64,000 bases of DNA from JAITVB01 sp031553805 (GTDB taxonomy: Bacteria > Bacteroidota > Bacteroidia > Bacteroidales > Rikenellaceae). This document shows positions 34,745 to 42,127 of the stretch, one piece after another. Each line of letters starts with the position of its first letter. Position 1 is the stretch's first letter. The notes beneath the pieces are model-generated. The model was not told where the DNA came from, ran no database searches, and was given only the letters and a program-made list of their open reading frames with translations. Where the stretch lies: contig JAVBLC010000006.1 in NCBI GenBank assembly GCA_031553805.1, forward strand, positions 13,484 through 77,483, written 5' to 3'. The position numbers and the translations under genes are program-made.

Positions 34745-36265
34745 TTAGTGTTTGAAGTGGCGCAGGCCGGTGAAGAGCATCGCCATCCCGTTGGCGTTGC
34801 AGTAGTCGACCGTCTCCTGGTCGCGCACCGAGCCGCCGGGCTGGATGATCGTGTCGATCCCTTCCGCGTGGGCGATTTCAGCGCAATCCGCAAACGGGAA
34901 AAAGGCGTCGGAAGCCATCACCGCGCCGTGGAGGTCAAAGCCGAACGACTTAGCCTTGGCAATGGCCTGTTTCAGCGCATCGACGCGCGAGGTCTGACCG
35001 ATGCCGCTCGCCAGCAGGGTGTTGCCTTTGGCCAGCACGATGGCGTTCGATTTCGACTGTTTGACGATTTTGTTGGCAAAGACGAGGTCCTGCATCTGGG
35101 CCGGAGTGACGCCCTTGTCGGTCATCTGCTTCGCTTCGCTGTCCTGGCCGCCGACCTTGGCGTCGCGTTCCTGCACCGCTACGCCGTTGAGCAGCGAGCG
35201 GAACTGATTGGCCGGGCGGTCGACATCTTTCAAACGCAGGATGATGCGGTTTTTCTTGCTTTCGAGGATCGGGAGTGCTTCGGTTGCGTAGCTCGGGGCG
35301 ATCACTACCTCGCAGAACAACGGGTTGATCTCTTCGGCTGTAGCCTTGTCGATCTCGCGGTTGCAGATCAGCACCCCGCCGAAAGCCGACACCGGGTCGC
35401 CCGCCAGGGCGGCTTTCCACGCGTCGACCAGCGCCGGGCGCGTCGCCACGCCGCAGGCGTTGTTGTGCTTCAGGATCGCAAAAGTCGGCTCGGTGAATTC
35501 CGAGATCAGGTTGACCGCCGCGTCGATGTCGAGCATGTTGTTGTAGGAAATATCCTTGCCGTGCAGCTTTTCGAACATCGCGTCGAGGTCGCCGTAGAAC
35601 GTGGCCCCCTGGTGCGGGTTTTCGCCGTAGCGCAGCGGCGCGGCCTGCTGGTAGCTCAGCTTGAAGGCCGGAATGTTCTCCTTGCGGTTGAAATAGTTGA
35701 AGATCGCCGTGTCGTAGTGCGAACTCACGTTGAACGCCTGGGCGGCGAACCAGCGGCGCTGTTCCATCGACGTTTCGCCGTTTTGGCTTTTCAGGATTTC
35801 GTAGAGGGGGGCGTATTGGTCGACCGAGGGTACGATCACCACGTCCTTATGGTTTTTGGCGGCAGCGCGGATGAGCGAAATGCCGCCGATGTCGATTTTT
35901 TCGATGATGGCCTGCTCTTCGGCGCCCGAAGCGACGGTTTGTTCGAAAGGGTAGAGGTCGACGATCACCAGGTCGATCTCGGGAATCTCGTAGCTGGCGA
36001 GTTGTTCCACGTCCTGCGGATTCTCGCGGCGGGCGAGGATGCCCCCGAACACTTTCGGGTGGAGCGTTTTCACGCGGCCGCCGAGGATCGACGGGTAGCC
36101 GGTGAGGGTTTCCACGGCCGTTGCCTGCAGGCCCAGGCCGTTGATAAACTCGAGCGTTCCGCCTGTCGAATAGAGGGTCACGTCCTGGGCGGAAAGCAGT
36201 TTTACGATTTCGTCCAGTCCGTCCTTATAATAGACTGAAATTAAGGCGCTTTTGATCTTTTTCAC
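34745..36265 (-). CDS. purH: Bifunctional AICAR formyltransferase/IMP cyclohydrolase
   Basis: A 506-residue enzyme for the last two steps of IMP synthesis. The N-terminal MGS-like IMP cyclohydrolase domain begins KKIKSALISVYYKDGLDEIV and has LYSTGGTLEFI and VKTLHPKVFGGILARR; the AICAR formyltransferase domain has LRYGENPHQGATFY, ILKHNNACGVA and the C-terminal AIIQPGGSVRDQ-like TIIQPGGSVRDQETVDYCN. The start codon is GTG at 36265. First gene of a cluster running into mreBCD-mrdA-rodA. Confidence 0.95.
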   Translation of the reverse strand: MKKIKSALISVYYKDGLDEIVKLLSAQDVTLYSTGGTLEFINGLGLQATAVETLTGYPSILGGRVKTLHPKVFGGILARRENPQDVEQLASYEIPEIDLVIVDLYPFEQTVASGAEEQAIIEKIDIGGISLIRAAAKNHKDVVIVPSVDQYAPLYEILKSQNGETSMEQRRWFAAQAFNVSSHYDTAIFNYFNRKENIPAFKLSYQQAAPLRYGENPHQGATFYGDLDAMFEKLHGKDISYNNMLDIDAAVNLISEFTEPTFAILKHNNACGVATRPALVDAWKAALAGDPVSAFGGVLICNREIDKATAEEINPLFCEVVIAPSYATEALPILESKKNRIILRLKDVDRPANQFRSLLNGVAVQERDAKVGGQDSEAKQMTDKGVTPAQMQDLVFANKIVKQSKSNAIVLAKGNTLLASGIGQTSRVDALKQAIAKAKSFGFDLHGAVMASDAFFPFADCAEIAHAEGIDTIIQPGGSVRDQETVDYCNANGMAMLFTGLRHFKH

Positions 36266-36298
36266 GGAAAATTTCGGTTACGTCACAGTTTTAATGTA

Positions 36299-36306
36299 CA
36301 AAGGTA
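36299..36306 (-). promoter_or_regulatory. Promoter -7 element of purH
   Basis: On the minus strand TACCTTTG, an exact TAnnTTTG, 33 bp upstream of the GTG start. A TTG 23 bp further upstream (36332-36330) is a loose -33 candidate. Confidence 0.5.
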
Positions 36307-36459
36307 GGTATTCTTTCGGAATTATGCATCAAAAAAAATTAAATAAAAAACCGCCGCAAGGCGATTAATCCGCTTTGGATTGCTTCTGTCCGGACTGCCG
36401 GAGATTCGGCCCGGGAGATGGGACCTACAGCCGGGAGGCAGCGGTCTGAAATATTTCAC

Positions 36460-36539
36460 TATATTTGTCTAAGTAAAGTGAAAAATTCCGGGCGCCGAAA
36501 GTCCCTTTGTCTAAATAAAGCAAAAAACTCCGAGTGCCG
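36460..36539 (+). promoter_or_regulatory. gpsA leader with tandem 34-bp direct repeat and -7 element
   Basis: TATATTTG (36460-36467) fits the -7 consensus. It runs into two direct repeats of 34 bp, beginning TTTGTCTAAGTAAAGTGAAA (36464-36497) and TTTGTCTAAATAAAGCAAAA (36506-36539), period 42 bp, differing at about six positions. The second repeat ends 16 bp before the gpsA ATG. It may be a recent local duplication or a binding site pair. Confidence 0.55.
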
Positions 36540-36555
36540 GGAGGCACTGATTGAT

Positions 36556-37563
36556 ATGAGTTACACGATTGATAAACATGCGCGCTGTGCCGTGATCGGC
36601 TACGGAAGTTGGGCTACGGCCCTGGTCAAGATACTGCTCGAGAACGAGAAGCGCGTGGGGTGGTTTATCCGCGACCCCGAGGTGTTGCAATACATCAAGA
36701 AGAACGAAACCAACCCGCGCTACCTGCGTGATGTGCACTTCACGCCCTCGCGGCTGCGGATGTCGACCGACCTCGACCAGGTGGTCAAGGAGGCCGACGT
36801 GGTAATCCTGGCTGTGCCGTCGGCTTTTTTGAAAGACGTCCTGACCCCATTGACCGTTTCGCTAAAAGAAAAATTTGTCGTGTCGGCGATCAAGGGGATC
36901 ATCCCCGGCGATTACGTCACGGTGGCCGAATACCTGCATCAGGCTTACGCGTTGCCCTACGACCAGATCGGGATCATTTCGGGGCCCTGCCACTCCGAAG
37001 AGGTGGCCCTCGAAAAACTCTCGTACCTGACCCTCGTGTGCAAGAGTATGGACAACGCCTGCGTGCTGGCCGAAAAATTCCGGACGGATTACATTAAAGC
37101 GAGTTGTTCGACAGATATTTACGGTGCCGAATACGCCGCCGTGCTCAAGAACATCTACGCCATTGCCGTCGGCATCTGCCACGGGTTGGGTTACGGCGAC
37201 AATTTCCAGGCGGTGCTCATCGCCAACGCCGCGATGGAGATGTCGCGGTTCATGACCGAAACCTATCCCTGCGGGCGCGACATCACCGCCTCGGCCTACC
37301 TGGGCGACCTGCTGGTGACTTCCTACTCCCAGTTCAGCCGCAACCGCACTTTCGGTCAGATGATCGGCAAGGGGTATTCCGTGAAAACGGCCCAGATTGA
37401 AATGAGCCAGATCGCCGAGGGATATTACGCCTCGGCCTGCATCGCACACATCAACAAACGTCATCAGGTCAGTATGCCTATTGCCGACGCCGTCTACAAA
37501 ATCCTGTACGAAAAGGCGGTTCCCTCGTCGACCGTAGCGGCGCTGACCCAACATTTAATCTAA
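36556..37563 (+). CDS. gpsA: Glycerol-3-phosphate dehydrogenase [NAD(P)+]
   Basis: A 335-residue enzyme that makes sn-glycerol 3-phosphate from dihydroxyacetone phosphate for phospholipid synthesis. The N-terminal dinucleotide fold has VIGYGSWATALVKIL, and the C-terminal helical domain carries GAEYAAVLKNIYAIAVGICHGLGYGDNF, whose Lys is the catalytic residue of the family. SAIKGIIPGDY and SGPCHSEEVA are also conserved. The frame extends upstream to 36418 through the direct repeats, but ATG 36556 gives the family start. It is 14 bp before pgi, suggesting a two-gene operon. Confidence 0.94.
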   Translation: MSYTIDKHARCAVIGYGSWATALVKILLENEKRVGWFIRDPEVLQYIKKNETNPRYLRDVHFTPSRLRMSTDLDQVVKEADVVILAVPSAFLKDVLTPLTVSLKEKFVVSAIKGIIPGDYVTVAEYLHQAYALPYDQIGIISGPCHSEEVALEKLSYLTLVCKSMDNACVLAEKFRTDYIKASCSTDIYGAEYAAVLKNIYAIAVGICHGLGYGDNFQAVLIANAAMEMSRFMTETYPCGRDITASAYLGDLLVTSYSQFSRNRTFGQMIGKGYSVKTAQIEMSQIAEGYYASACIAHINKRHQVSMPIADAVYKILYEKAVPSSTVAALTQHLI

Positions 37564-37577
37564 AACCGGAAAACAAA

Positions 37578-38888
37578 ATGGAAACGTTGAAACTCAATTT
37601 AGACCGGATGGCGGGTTTCGTGTCCCCGGCGGAAATTTCCGCTCTGAAACCCGAAATGGAACGTTGCAACCGGATGTTGCACGACAAGACCGGCAAGGGG
37701 AACGATTTCCTGGGTTGGGTCGGTCTGCCCTCATCGATCGCGGCGTCCGAGATTGAAGAAATACAAGACGCAGCCCGCAGCCTGGCTTCACTGGCCGAGG
37801 TGGTGGTGGTGATCGGTATCGGAGGGTCGTACCTCGGGGCCAAATCGGTGATCGAGGCGCTCTCCGATTCGTTCGAGTTGCTGAAGGCGCAGCGCACGGC
37901 GCCCCTCGTGCTCTTCGCCGGGCAGAATCTGAGCGAGGACTATATGTACGAGTTGCTCGACGTGCTGAAAAACCGCTCGATCGCCGCTGTGGTGATTTCG
38001 AAGTCGGGCACGACGACCGAGCCGGCGATCGCTTTCCGCATCTTCAAAGCCGAGATCGAAGCCCGCTACGGCAAGGCTGAGGCCGCCAAACGTATTGTGG
38101 CGGTGACCGACGCCAGCCGCGGGGCGTTGCGCACGTTGGCTACGCAAGAGGGCTATAAGACTTTTGTGATTCCCGACGACGTGGGCGGCCGTTTCTCGGT
38201 ATTGACCCCGGTGGGCTTGCTGCCGTTGGCGGCGGCGGGCGTAGACATCCGCGATTTTGTGCGCGGGGCGGTCGATATGGAGAAGGCCACTTGCCCGGAT
38301 GTGCCGTTCGAATCGAATCCTGCGATGCAGTATGCTGCTGCCCGTAATGCGTTGTATCGCAAGGGGAAAAAGGTGGAAATTCTGGCCAGCTACGAGGCTA
38401 AACTGCAATACATTGCCGAATGGTGGAAGCAGCTTTACGGCGAGAGCGAGGGCAAGGAGGGTAAGGGGATTTTCCCGGCGAGCGTGACGCTGACCGCCGA
38501 CCTGCACTCGATGGGGCAGTATATTCAGGAGGGTGAGCGGATGCTGTTTGAAACGGTGATCCACGTCGAAAAGTCTTGCCACAGCGTGATGGTCGAAGCT
38601 GATCCGGCAAACCTCGACGGCCTGAATTTCCTTTCCGGAAAAAGCCTGACGGAGATCAACCATAAGGCGGAGGAAGGGACGGCGATGGCCCATGTGGACG
38701 GCGGGGTGCCGAACCTGCGGATCGAGTTGCCGCGGATCGACGCGTATACGATCGGTGCGCTGCTGTACTTTTTCGAAAAGGCTTGCGGGATCAGCGGGTA
38801 TGCGCTTGGGGTGAATCCGTTTGACCAGCCGGGCGTGGAGGCGTATAAGAAGAATATGTTTGCCCTGCTCGGCAAGCCCGGCTATTAA
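37578..38888 (+). CDS. pgi: Glucose-6-phosphate isomerase
   Basis: A 436-residue sugar isomerase of the compact bacterial type (compared with about 550 in enterobacteria). SIS-domain motifs are clear: VVVIGIGGSYLGAKSVIEAL, VVISKSGTTTEPAIAFRIF, and GGRFSVLTPVGLLPLAAAG. It interconverts glucose 6-phosphate and fructose 6-phosphate. It follows gpsA closely and ends at the edge of a repeat-rich spacer that separates it from the convergent channel gene. Confidence 0.95.
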   Translation: METLKLNLDRMAGFVSPAEISALKPEMERCNRMLHDKTGKGNDFLGWVGLPSSIAASEIEEIQDAARSLASLAEVVVVIGIGGSYLGAKSVIEALSDSFELLKAQRTAPLVLFAGQNLSEDYMYELLDVLKNRSIAAVVISKSGTTTEPAIAFRIFKAEIEARYGKAEAAKRIVAVTDASRGALRTLATQEGYKTFVIPDDVGGRFSVLTPVGLLPLAAAGVDIRDFVRGAVDMEKATCPDVPFESNPAMQYAAARNALYRKGKKVEILASYEAKLQYIAEWWKQLYGESEGKEGKGIFPASVTLTADLHSMGQYIQEGERMLFETVIHVEKSCHSVMVEADPANLDGLNFLSGKSLTEINHKAEEGTAMAHVDGGVPNLRIELPRIDAYTIGALLYFFEKACGISGYALGVNPFDQPGVEAYKKNMFALLGKPGY

Positions 38889-38916
38889 GGTGCGTCCCCG
38901 CACAGGGGGATTTTCC
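38889..38916 (+). repeat. GGTGCG short repeat, copy 2
   Basis: GGTGCGTCCCCGCACAGGGG followed by GATTTTCC, directly after the pgi stop codon. It matches 6031-6059 except for a few bases and carries a small internal hairpin GTGCG/CGCAC. Confidence 0.72.
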
Positions 38917-38934
38917 AAAACAAAGTAGATCTCA

Positions 38935-38988
38935 GCGATGCAAAGCATCGCCAAAAATTTTTGGTGCCGCTTTTTATAAAAAGCGGCA
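38935..38988 (+). repeat. Hairpin-palindrome intergenic repeat, copy C
   Basis: Hairpin GCGATGC-AAA-GCATCGC (38935-38951), linker CAAAAATTTTTGG, perfect 24-bp palindrome of TGCCGCTTTTTA and its reverse complement (38965-38988), followed by GTTCTC. The linker-palindrome-tail block equals copy A. Confidence 0.85.
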
Positions 38989-39019
38989 GTTCTCTCGCGG
39001 AGCCTTTCTCTTGCGTGGT

Positions 39020-39104
39020 GGCCGGCTTTCCCAGGCAGATTTATACCTGATCCGGCCTGGTAGAGGTTGTCTTTGGCTGCATAAATCTGCCCTGTGCGGG
39101 GGCC
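39020..39104 (+). repeat. 85-nt structured element, copy 1
   Basis: Begins and ends with GGCC, with internal inverted arms GGCAGATTTAT (39035-39045) and ATAAATCTGCC (39081-39091). Aligned without gaps to the reverse complement of 39158-39242, it shares CCC, TTTAT, GATCCGG, GCATAAA, TGTGCG and GGGCC at identical offsets. Not a recognisable tRNA; no ORF. Confidence 0.75.
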
Positions 39105-39120
39105 AATTTTTTAAAACAGG

Positions 39121-39150
39121 CGCGGCGGGCAATTTGCCCGCCGCGTTTTA
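39121..39150. terminator. Strong perfect palindrome, terminator-like
   Basis: CGCGGCGGGC and GCCCGCCGCG flank AATTT (39121-39145), followed by TTTTATTTATTT on the plus strand and preceded by A-rich sequence. It lies midway between the two 85-nt elements and could terminate transcription from either convergent neighbour. Confidence 0.75.
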
Positions 39151-39157
39151 TTTATTT

Positions 39158-39242
39158 GGCCCGCGCACAAGAGGTTTTTATGCATTGGAAAGGTCAGGCT
39201 CCATAACCGGATCGGGCATAAAAATCTCCGGGAAGCGGGGCC
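39158..39242 (-). repeat. 85-nt structured element, copy 2 (inverted)
   Basis: Exactly the same length as 39020-39104 and in the opposite orientation. Ends GGCC/GGCC, inverted arms AGGTTTTTATGC and GCATAAAAATCT (one G-T pair). Internal sequence differs from copy 1 at many positions while conserved blocks stay in register. Confidence 0.75.
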
Positions 39243-39268
39243 ACCGCACTTTTCCCTTTAAGGGAACT

Positions 39269-39321
39269 GTCGCTTTTTATAAAAAGCGACGCAAAAATTT
39301 TTCTGAGAAACTTCGTTTCTC
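39269..39321 (-). repeat. Hairpin-palindrome intergenic repeat, copy D
   Basis: Read on the minus strand: hairpin GAGAAAC-GAA-GTTTCTC, linker AGAAAAATTTTTGC, 22-bp palindrome of GTCGCTTTTTA and its reverse complement (39269-39290), then AGTTCCC. Compared with copy A, the palindrome changes C to T on one arm and G to A on the other, and the hairpin stem also changes in paired fashion. Confidence 0.85.
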
Positions 39322-39344
39322 TGGGGTGACTTTGATGGACGCAC

Positions 39345-40199
39345 TTAGTTGCCGGCTTCCGCCTCTGCCGCCGCCTCTGCCAACCGCTTCTTCTGCCGCG
39401 TTTCCTCCATAATCACCTGGTAGTTGTTCACAATCGCACCCACCACCAGGTTCAACAGCAAAAACGCCGACAAAATAAACCAAACCACATGGAACGAAGT
39501 GATCGCCACTGAACTTGTCTGGATTAATCCAAACTCCTTTGCCTTGAGTAGGTTATACCGCAGGTCGGTCCAGTCCTCGCCTGTCAGCGTGCGGAACAGC
39601 GTGAACATCGACTCGCCCAGCGTCCCGTAAGGCTCGGGCGAACACTGCGGAGCGTTGGGCGCCTCGGCCATTAACCGTTCGTAAGCGGCCTTGCCGGCAT
39701 CGTCCAGCGTGTTGTAAGCGGGCAGCCGGAACAACGAAATCCCGATGATCGAGAACAGATACAGGAAAATAAAAAAGAACACCCCGTTATAGAACAGCGC
39801 ACTGAACGATTTGGTCAGCACCGACACGATCAACTTGATCTCGGGCGAAGTGCGCAACAACCGCAGCACCCGGAACACACGCAACACCCGCAGCACCATC
39901 ACCAGCGAAACATTGCTGAACAGCGTTTCCGGCACATAACTGATCACCACCAACCACAGGTCGAAATTGTTCCATCCCGAACGGAAAAACGACTTGAGGC
40001 TGCCGCTTGCAATAAGGCGGACGATGATCTCGAACGTAAATATAAACAGGATAATGCTTTGTGTTACCTTGATCCAGTGGTGGTGGGCGTAAGTTTCCAG
40101 CCCGATCAACACGCAATTGGCCAGGATGATGCCGACGATCAGCAGTTCGAACCACTTGGATTCTGTCAATTTTTTACAAAGTACGGGGATTGTTTTCAT
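39345..40199 (-). CDS. Single-domain voltage-gated cation channel (NaChBac/CaV-like)
   Basis: A 284-residue six-helix channel subunit expected to form a tetramer in the inner membrane. S1 starts near residue 17, and S4 is RVLRVFRVLRLLR with arginines at 104, 107, 110, 113 and 116. S5 (about 133-157), a pore loop and S6 (about 233-258) follow, then a charged C-terminal coil (EETRQKKRLAEAAAEAEAG). The filter reads TLTGEDW (204-210), with Glu208 at the position of the NaChBac TLESW glutamate. TGEDW is the form found in domain II of animal CaV channels. ATG 40199 starts just before S1; the open frame beyond runs into serS antisense-frame and is not coding. Confidence 0.86.
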   Translation of the reverse strand: MKTIPVLCKKLTESKWFELLIVGIILANCVLIGLETYAHHHWIKVTQSIILFIFTFEIIVRLIASGSLKSFFRSGWNNFDLWLVVISYVPETLFSNVSLVMVLRVLRVFRVLRLLRTSPEIKLIVSVLTKSFSALFYNGVFFFIFLYLFSIIGISLFRLPAYNTLDDAGKAAYERLMAEAPNAPQCSPEPYGTLGESMFTLFRTLTGEDWTDLRYNLLKAKEFGLIQTSSVAITSFHVVWFILSAFLLLNLVVGAIVNNYQVIMEETRQKKRLAEAAAEAEAGN

Positions 40200-40218
40200 G
40201 ATTTTTAAAAATGCAGTT

Positions 40219-40252
40219 AAAAACGGAAAAGGTACGTAGCCATTACGTACCT
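40219..40252 (-). terminator. Terminator of serS
   Basis: Stem AGGTACGTA/TACGTACCT (40230-40252). On the minus strand it is followed by TTTTCCGTTTTT. It lies 22 bp beyond the serS stop codon and just ahead of the channel gene start, so channel expression may depend on read-through. Confidence 0.65.
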
Positions 40253-40273
40253 CTCCGGGTAAAACTATTTCGG

Positions 40274-41545
40274 TTATTTGATCGCGTCGAAGCGGGTGTA
40301 AGTCCGCAGGACCTCGGGGATGCGGATACCCTCCGGGGTCTGGTTGTTTTCGAGCAGCGCGGCCACGATGCGGGGCAGGGCCAGCGAACTGCCGTTGAGC
40401 GTGTGGGCCAGCTGGGGCTTGCGGTCGGCGTCGCGGTAACGCAGCTTGAGTCGGTTGGCCTGGAACGATTCGAAATTCGATACCGACGACACTTCCAACC
40501 AACGTCCCTGAGCCGCCGAATAGACCTCGAAGTCATAGGTCAACGCCGACGTAAAACTCATGTCGCCTCCGCAAAGGCGCAGGATGCGGTAGGGCAGGCC
40601 GAGCTCTTTGACGATGTTTTCGACGTGCGAAACCATCTCTTCCAGTGCGCCGTAAGAACGTTCGGGGCTTTCGAGGCGCACGATCTCCACTTTGTCGAAC
40701 TGGTGCAGGCGGTTGAGGCCCCGCACGTCCTTGCCGTAGGAGCCCGCCTCGCGGCGGAAACAAGGGGTGTAGGCGGTCAGTTGCACCGGGAAATCCTTTT
40801 CGTCGAGGATCACGTCGCGGTAAATATTCGTTACGGGAACCTCTGCAGTAGGAATTAAATAGAAATTGTCGACCGTGGCGTGGTACATCTGGCCCTCCTT
40901 GTCGGGCAACTGGCCTGTGCCGAACCCCGAGGCTTCGTTGACCATCAGCGGCGGCATCACTTCCATGTAGCCCGCAGCCGTGTTTTTGTCGAGGAAATAG
41001 GTAATCAATGCACGCTGCAACGCTGCGCCCTGGCCTTTGTAGACCGGGAAGCCGGCGCCGGTCAGTTTCACGCCCAGTTCGAAGTCGATGATGTCGTATT
41101 TTTTGGCCAGTTCCCAGTGGGGCAGGGCGTCGGCGGCCAGGGTCGGGATGTCGCCGCCGCTGCGCACCACTTCGTTGTCTTCGGCCGTTTTGCCGAGGGG
41201 CACCGAGGTGTGGGGCAGGTTGGGCAGGGTGACGATCACCGCGTTTAGCTCGGCTTCGGTGGCGGCCAGTTTTTCTTCAAGTTGCTTCGAAGCGTCTTTG
41301 AGTACCGTGTTACGCTCTTTGGCGGCGTTGGCTTCGGCGGCTTTACCTTGCTTATAGAGGTCGCCGATCTCTTTGGCCAGTTGGTTGAGTTGGGCCAGGG
41401 TTTGATCCAACTCGGCTTGGGTGGCTTTGCGCTGGTCGTCGAGGGCAATGATTTTTTCGATGGCGGTGTTGGCGTCGACGCCTTTGACGGCGAGGCGGGC
41501 GATGGTTTGCTCGCGGTTATCGCGGATTTGTTTTAAGGTCAGCAT
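40274..41545 (-). CDS. serS: Seryl-tRNA synthetase
   Basis: A 423-residue class II synthetase. The N-terminal coiled-coil arm (residues about 30-100) is followed by the catalytic domain with motif 2 (CFRREAGSYGKDVRGLNRLHQFDKVE in part) and motif 3 (ALPRIVAALLENNQT). LIPTAEVPVTN and the HTLNGSSLA segment are typical. Normal length. Confidence 0.96.
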   Translation of the reverse strand: MLTLKQIRDNREQTIARLAVKGVDANTAIEKIIALDDQRKATQAELDQTLAQLNQLAKEIGDLYKQGKAAEANAAKERNTVLKDASKQLEEKLAATEAELNAVIVTLPNLPHTSVPLGKTAEDNEVVRSGGDIPTLAADALPHWELAKKYDIIDFELGVKLTGAGFPVYKGQGAALQRALITYFLDKNTAAGYMEVMPPLMVNEASGFGTGQLPDKEGQMYHATVDNFYLIPTAEVPVTNIYRDVILDEKDFPVQLTAYTPCFRREAGSYGKDVRGLNRLHQFDKVEIVRLESPERSYGALEEMVSHVENIVKELGLPYRILRLCGGDMSFTSALTYDFEVYSAAQGRWLEVSSVSNFESFQANRLKLRYRDADRKPQLAHTLNGSSLALPRIVAALLENNQTPEGIRIPEVLRTYTRFDAIK

Positions 41546-41569
41546 AGTCGGATGCGGTTTTTAAGACCC

Positions 41570-41577
41570 CAAAGGTA
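41570..41577 (-). promoter_or_regulatory. Promoter -7 element of serS
   Basis: On the minus strand TACCTTTG, an exact TAnnTTTG, 24 bp upstream of the serS start. A TTG 22 bp further upstream (41602-41600) is a plausible -33. Confidence 0.6.
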
Positions 41578-41859
41578 CGCATTTTATCTTTTTTCTGTTC
41601 AACTTTTTTTCGACCCCCCCAAGGATTTGGTTAAAATGCGGCAAATGGATCGATCGTTAGGCCGCGGGCCGGATGAAATCGTGATTTTTCTCAAATATTC
41701 TTCTCGTTGTTAAAGAATACGGCTTCCTATTCGAGATGCAATATGCAGCTTCGTAAGAATCAGCCGGCTTATACTGTCGTCTATTCGGCCTCGGGCATGG
41801 CAAAGATCGGTGGTCGTTTTTTCTTTTCTTTCTTCTTTGGTTTCGAAAAATTTCGATTT

Positions 41860-41892
41860 TTGTAAAAAGAAGAAAAAATATATTTATATTTG
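41860..41892 (+). promoter_or_regulatory. Putative promoter of the three-module secreted protein
   Basis: TTG (41860-41862), 22-bp spacer, TATATTTG (41885-41892). Transcription would start near 41899, leaving an untranslated leader of about 230 nt. The remaining 550-bp gap (41578-42127) has AT-rich sequence, a TTTCGAAAAATTTCGA near-repeat and no credible gene. Confidence 0.5.
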
Positions 41893-42127
41893 TAGGTGAG
41901 CGAACTATTTCGCGGTATCGCACACCGCAAAATGCGGAAGTAAGAACGGTTTCCCCATCGTTCCCCAAGTGTTTCTACTGCCCAAATCCCCATAAGCCTT
42001 GGTTAGTCTGTTCATTCCGGACTTGTTGTTTGAACGTGATTTTTGAAATAAATTTATACCCTTTCTCCAAAAAACAGCTACAAACCCCCAAACTTAATTG
42101 TGTTGAACCTTTGTAAAATTGGGAAAC

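Noticed and set aside
39158..39242. 85-nt element as a possible tRNA gene
   Set aside because: No cloverleaf with TTCRA arm or acceptor stem ending in a plausible discriminator was found; its twin differs too much in the would-be anticodon region.
39011..39412. 133-residue plus-strand open frame in the pgi-channel spacer
   Set aside because: It runs through structured repeats and into the antisense of the channel gene; the repeats explain the sequence.
41657..41968. 103-residue minus-strand open frame in the serS upstream gap
   Set aside because: Lies over AT-rich promoter sequence, has no start context and no recognisable composition; treated as non-coding.
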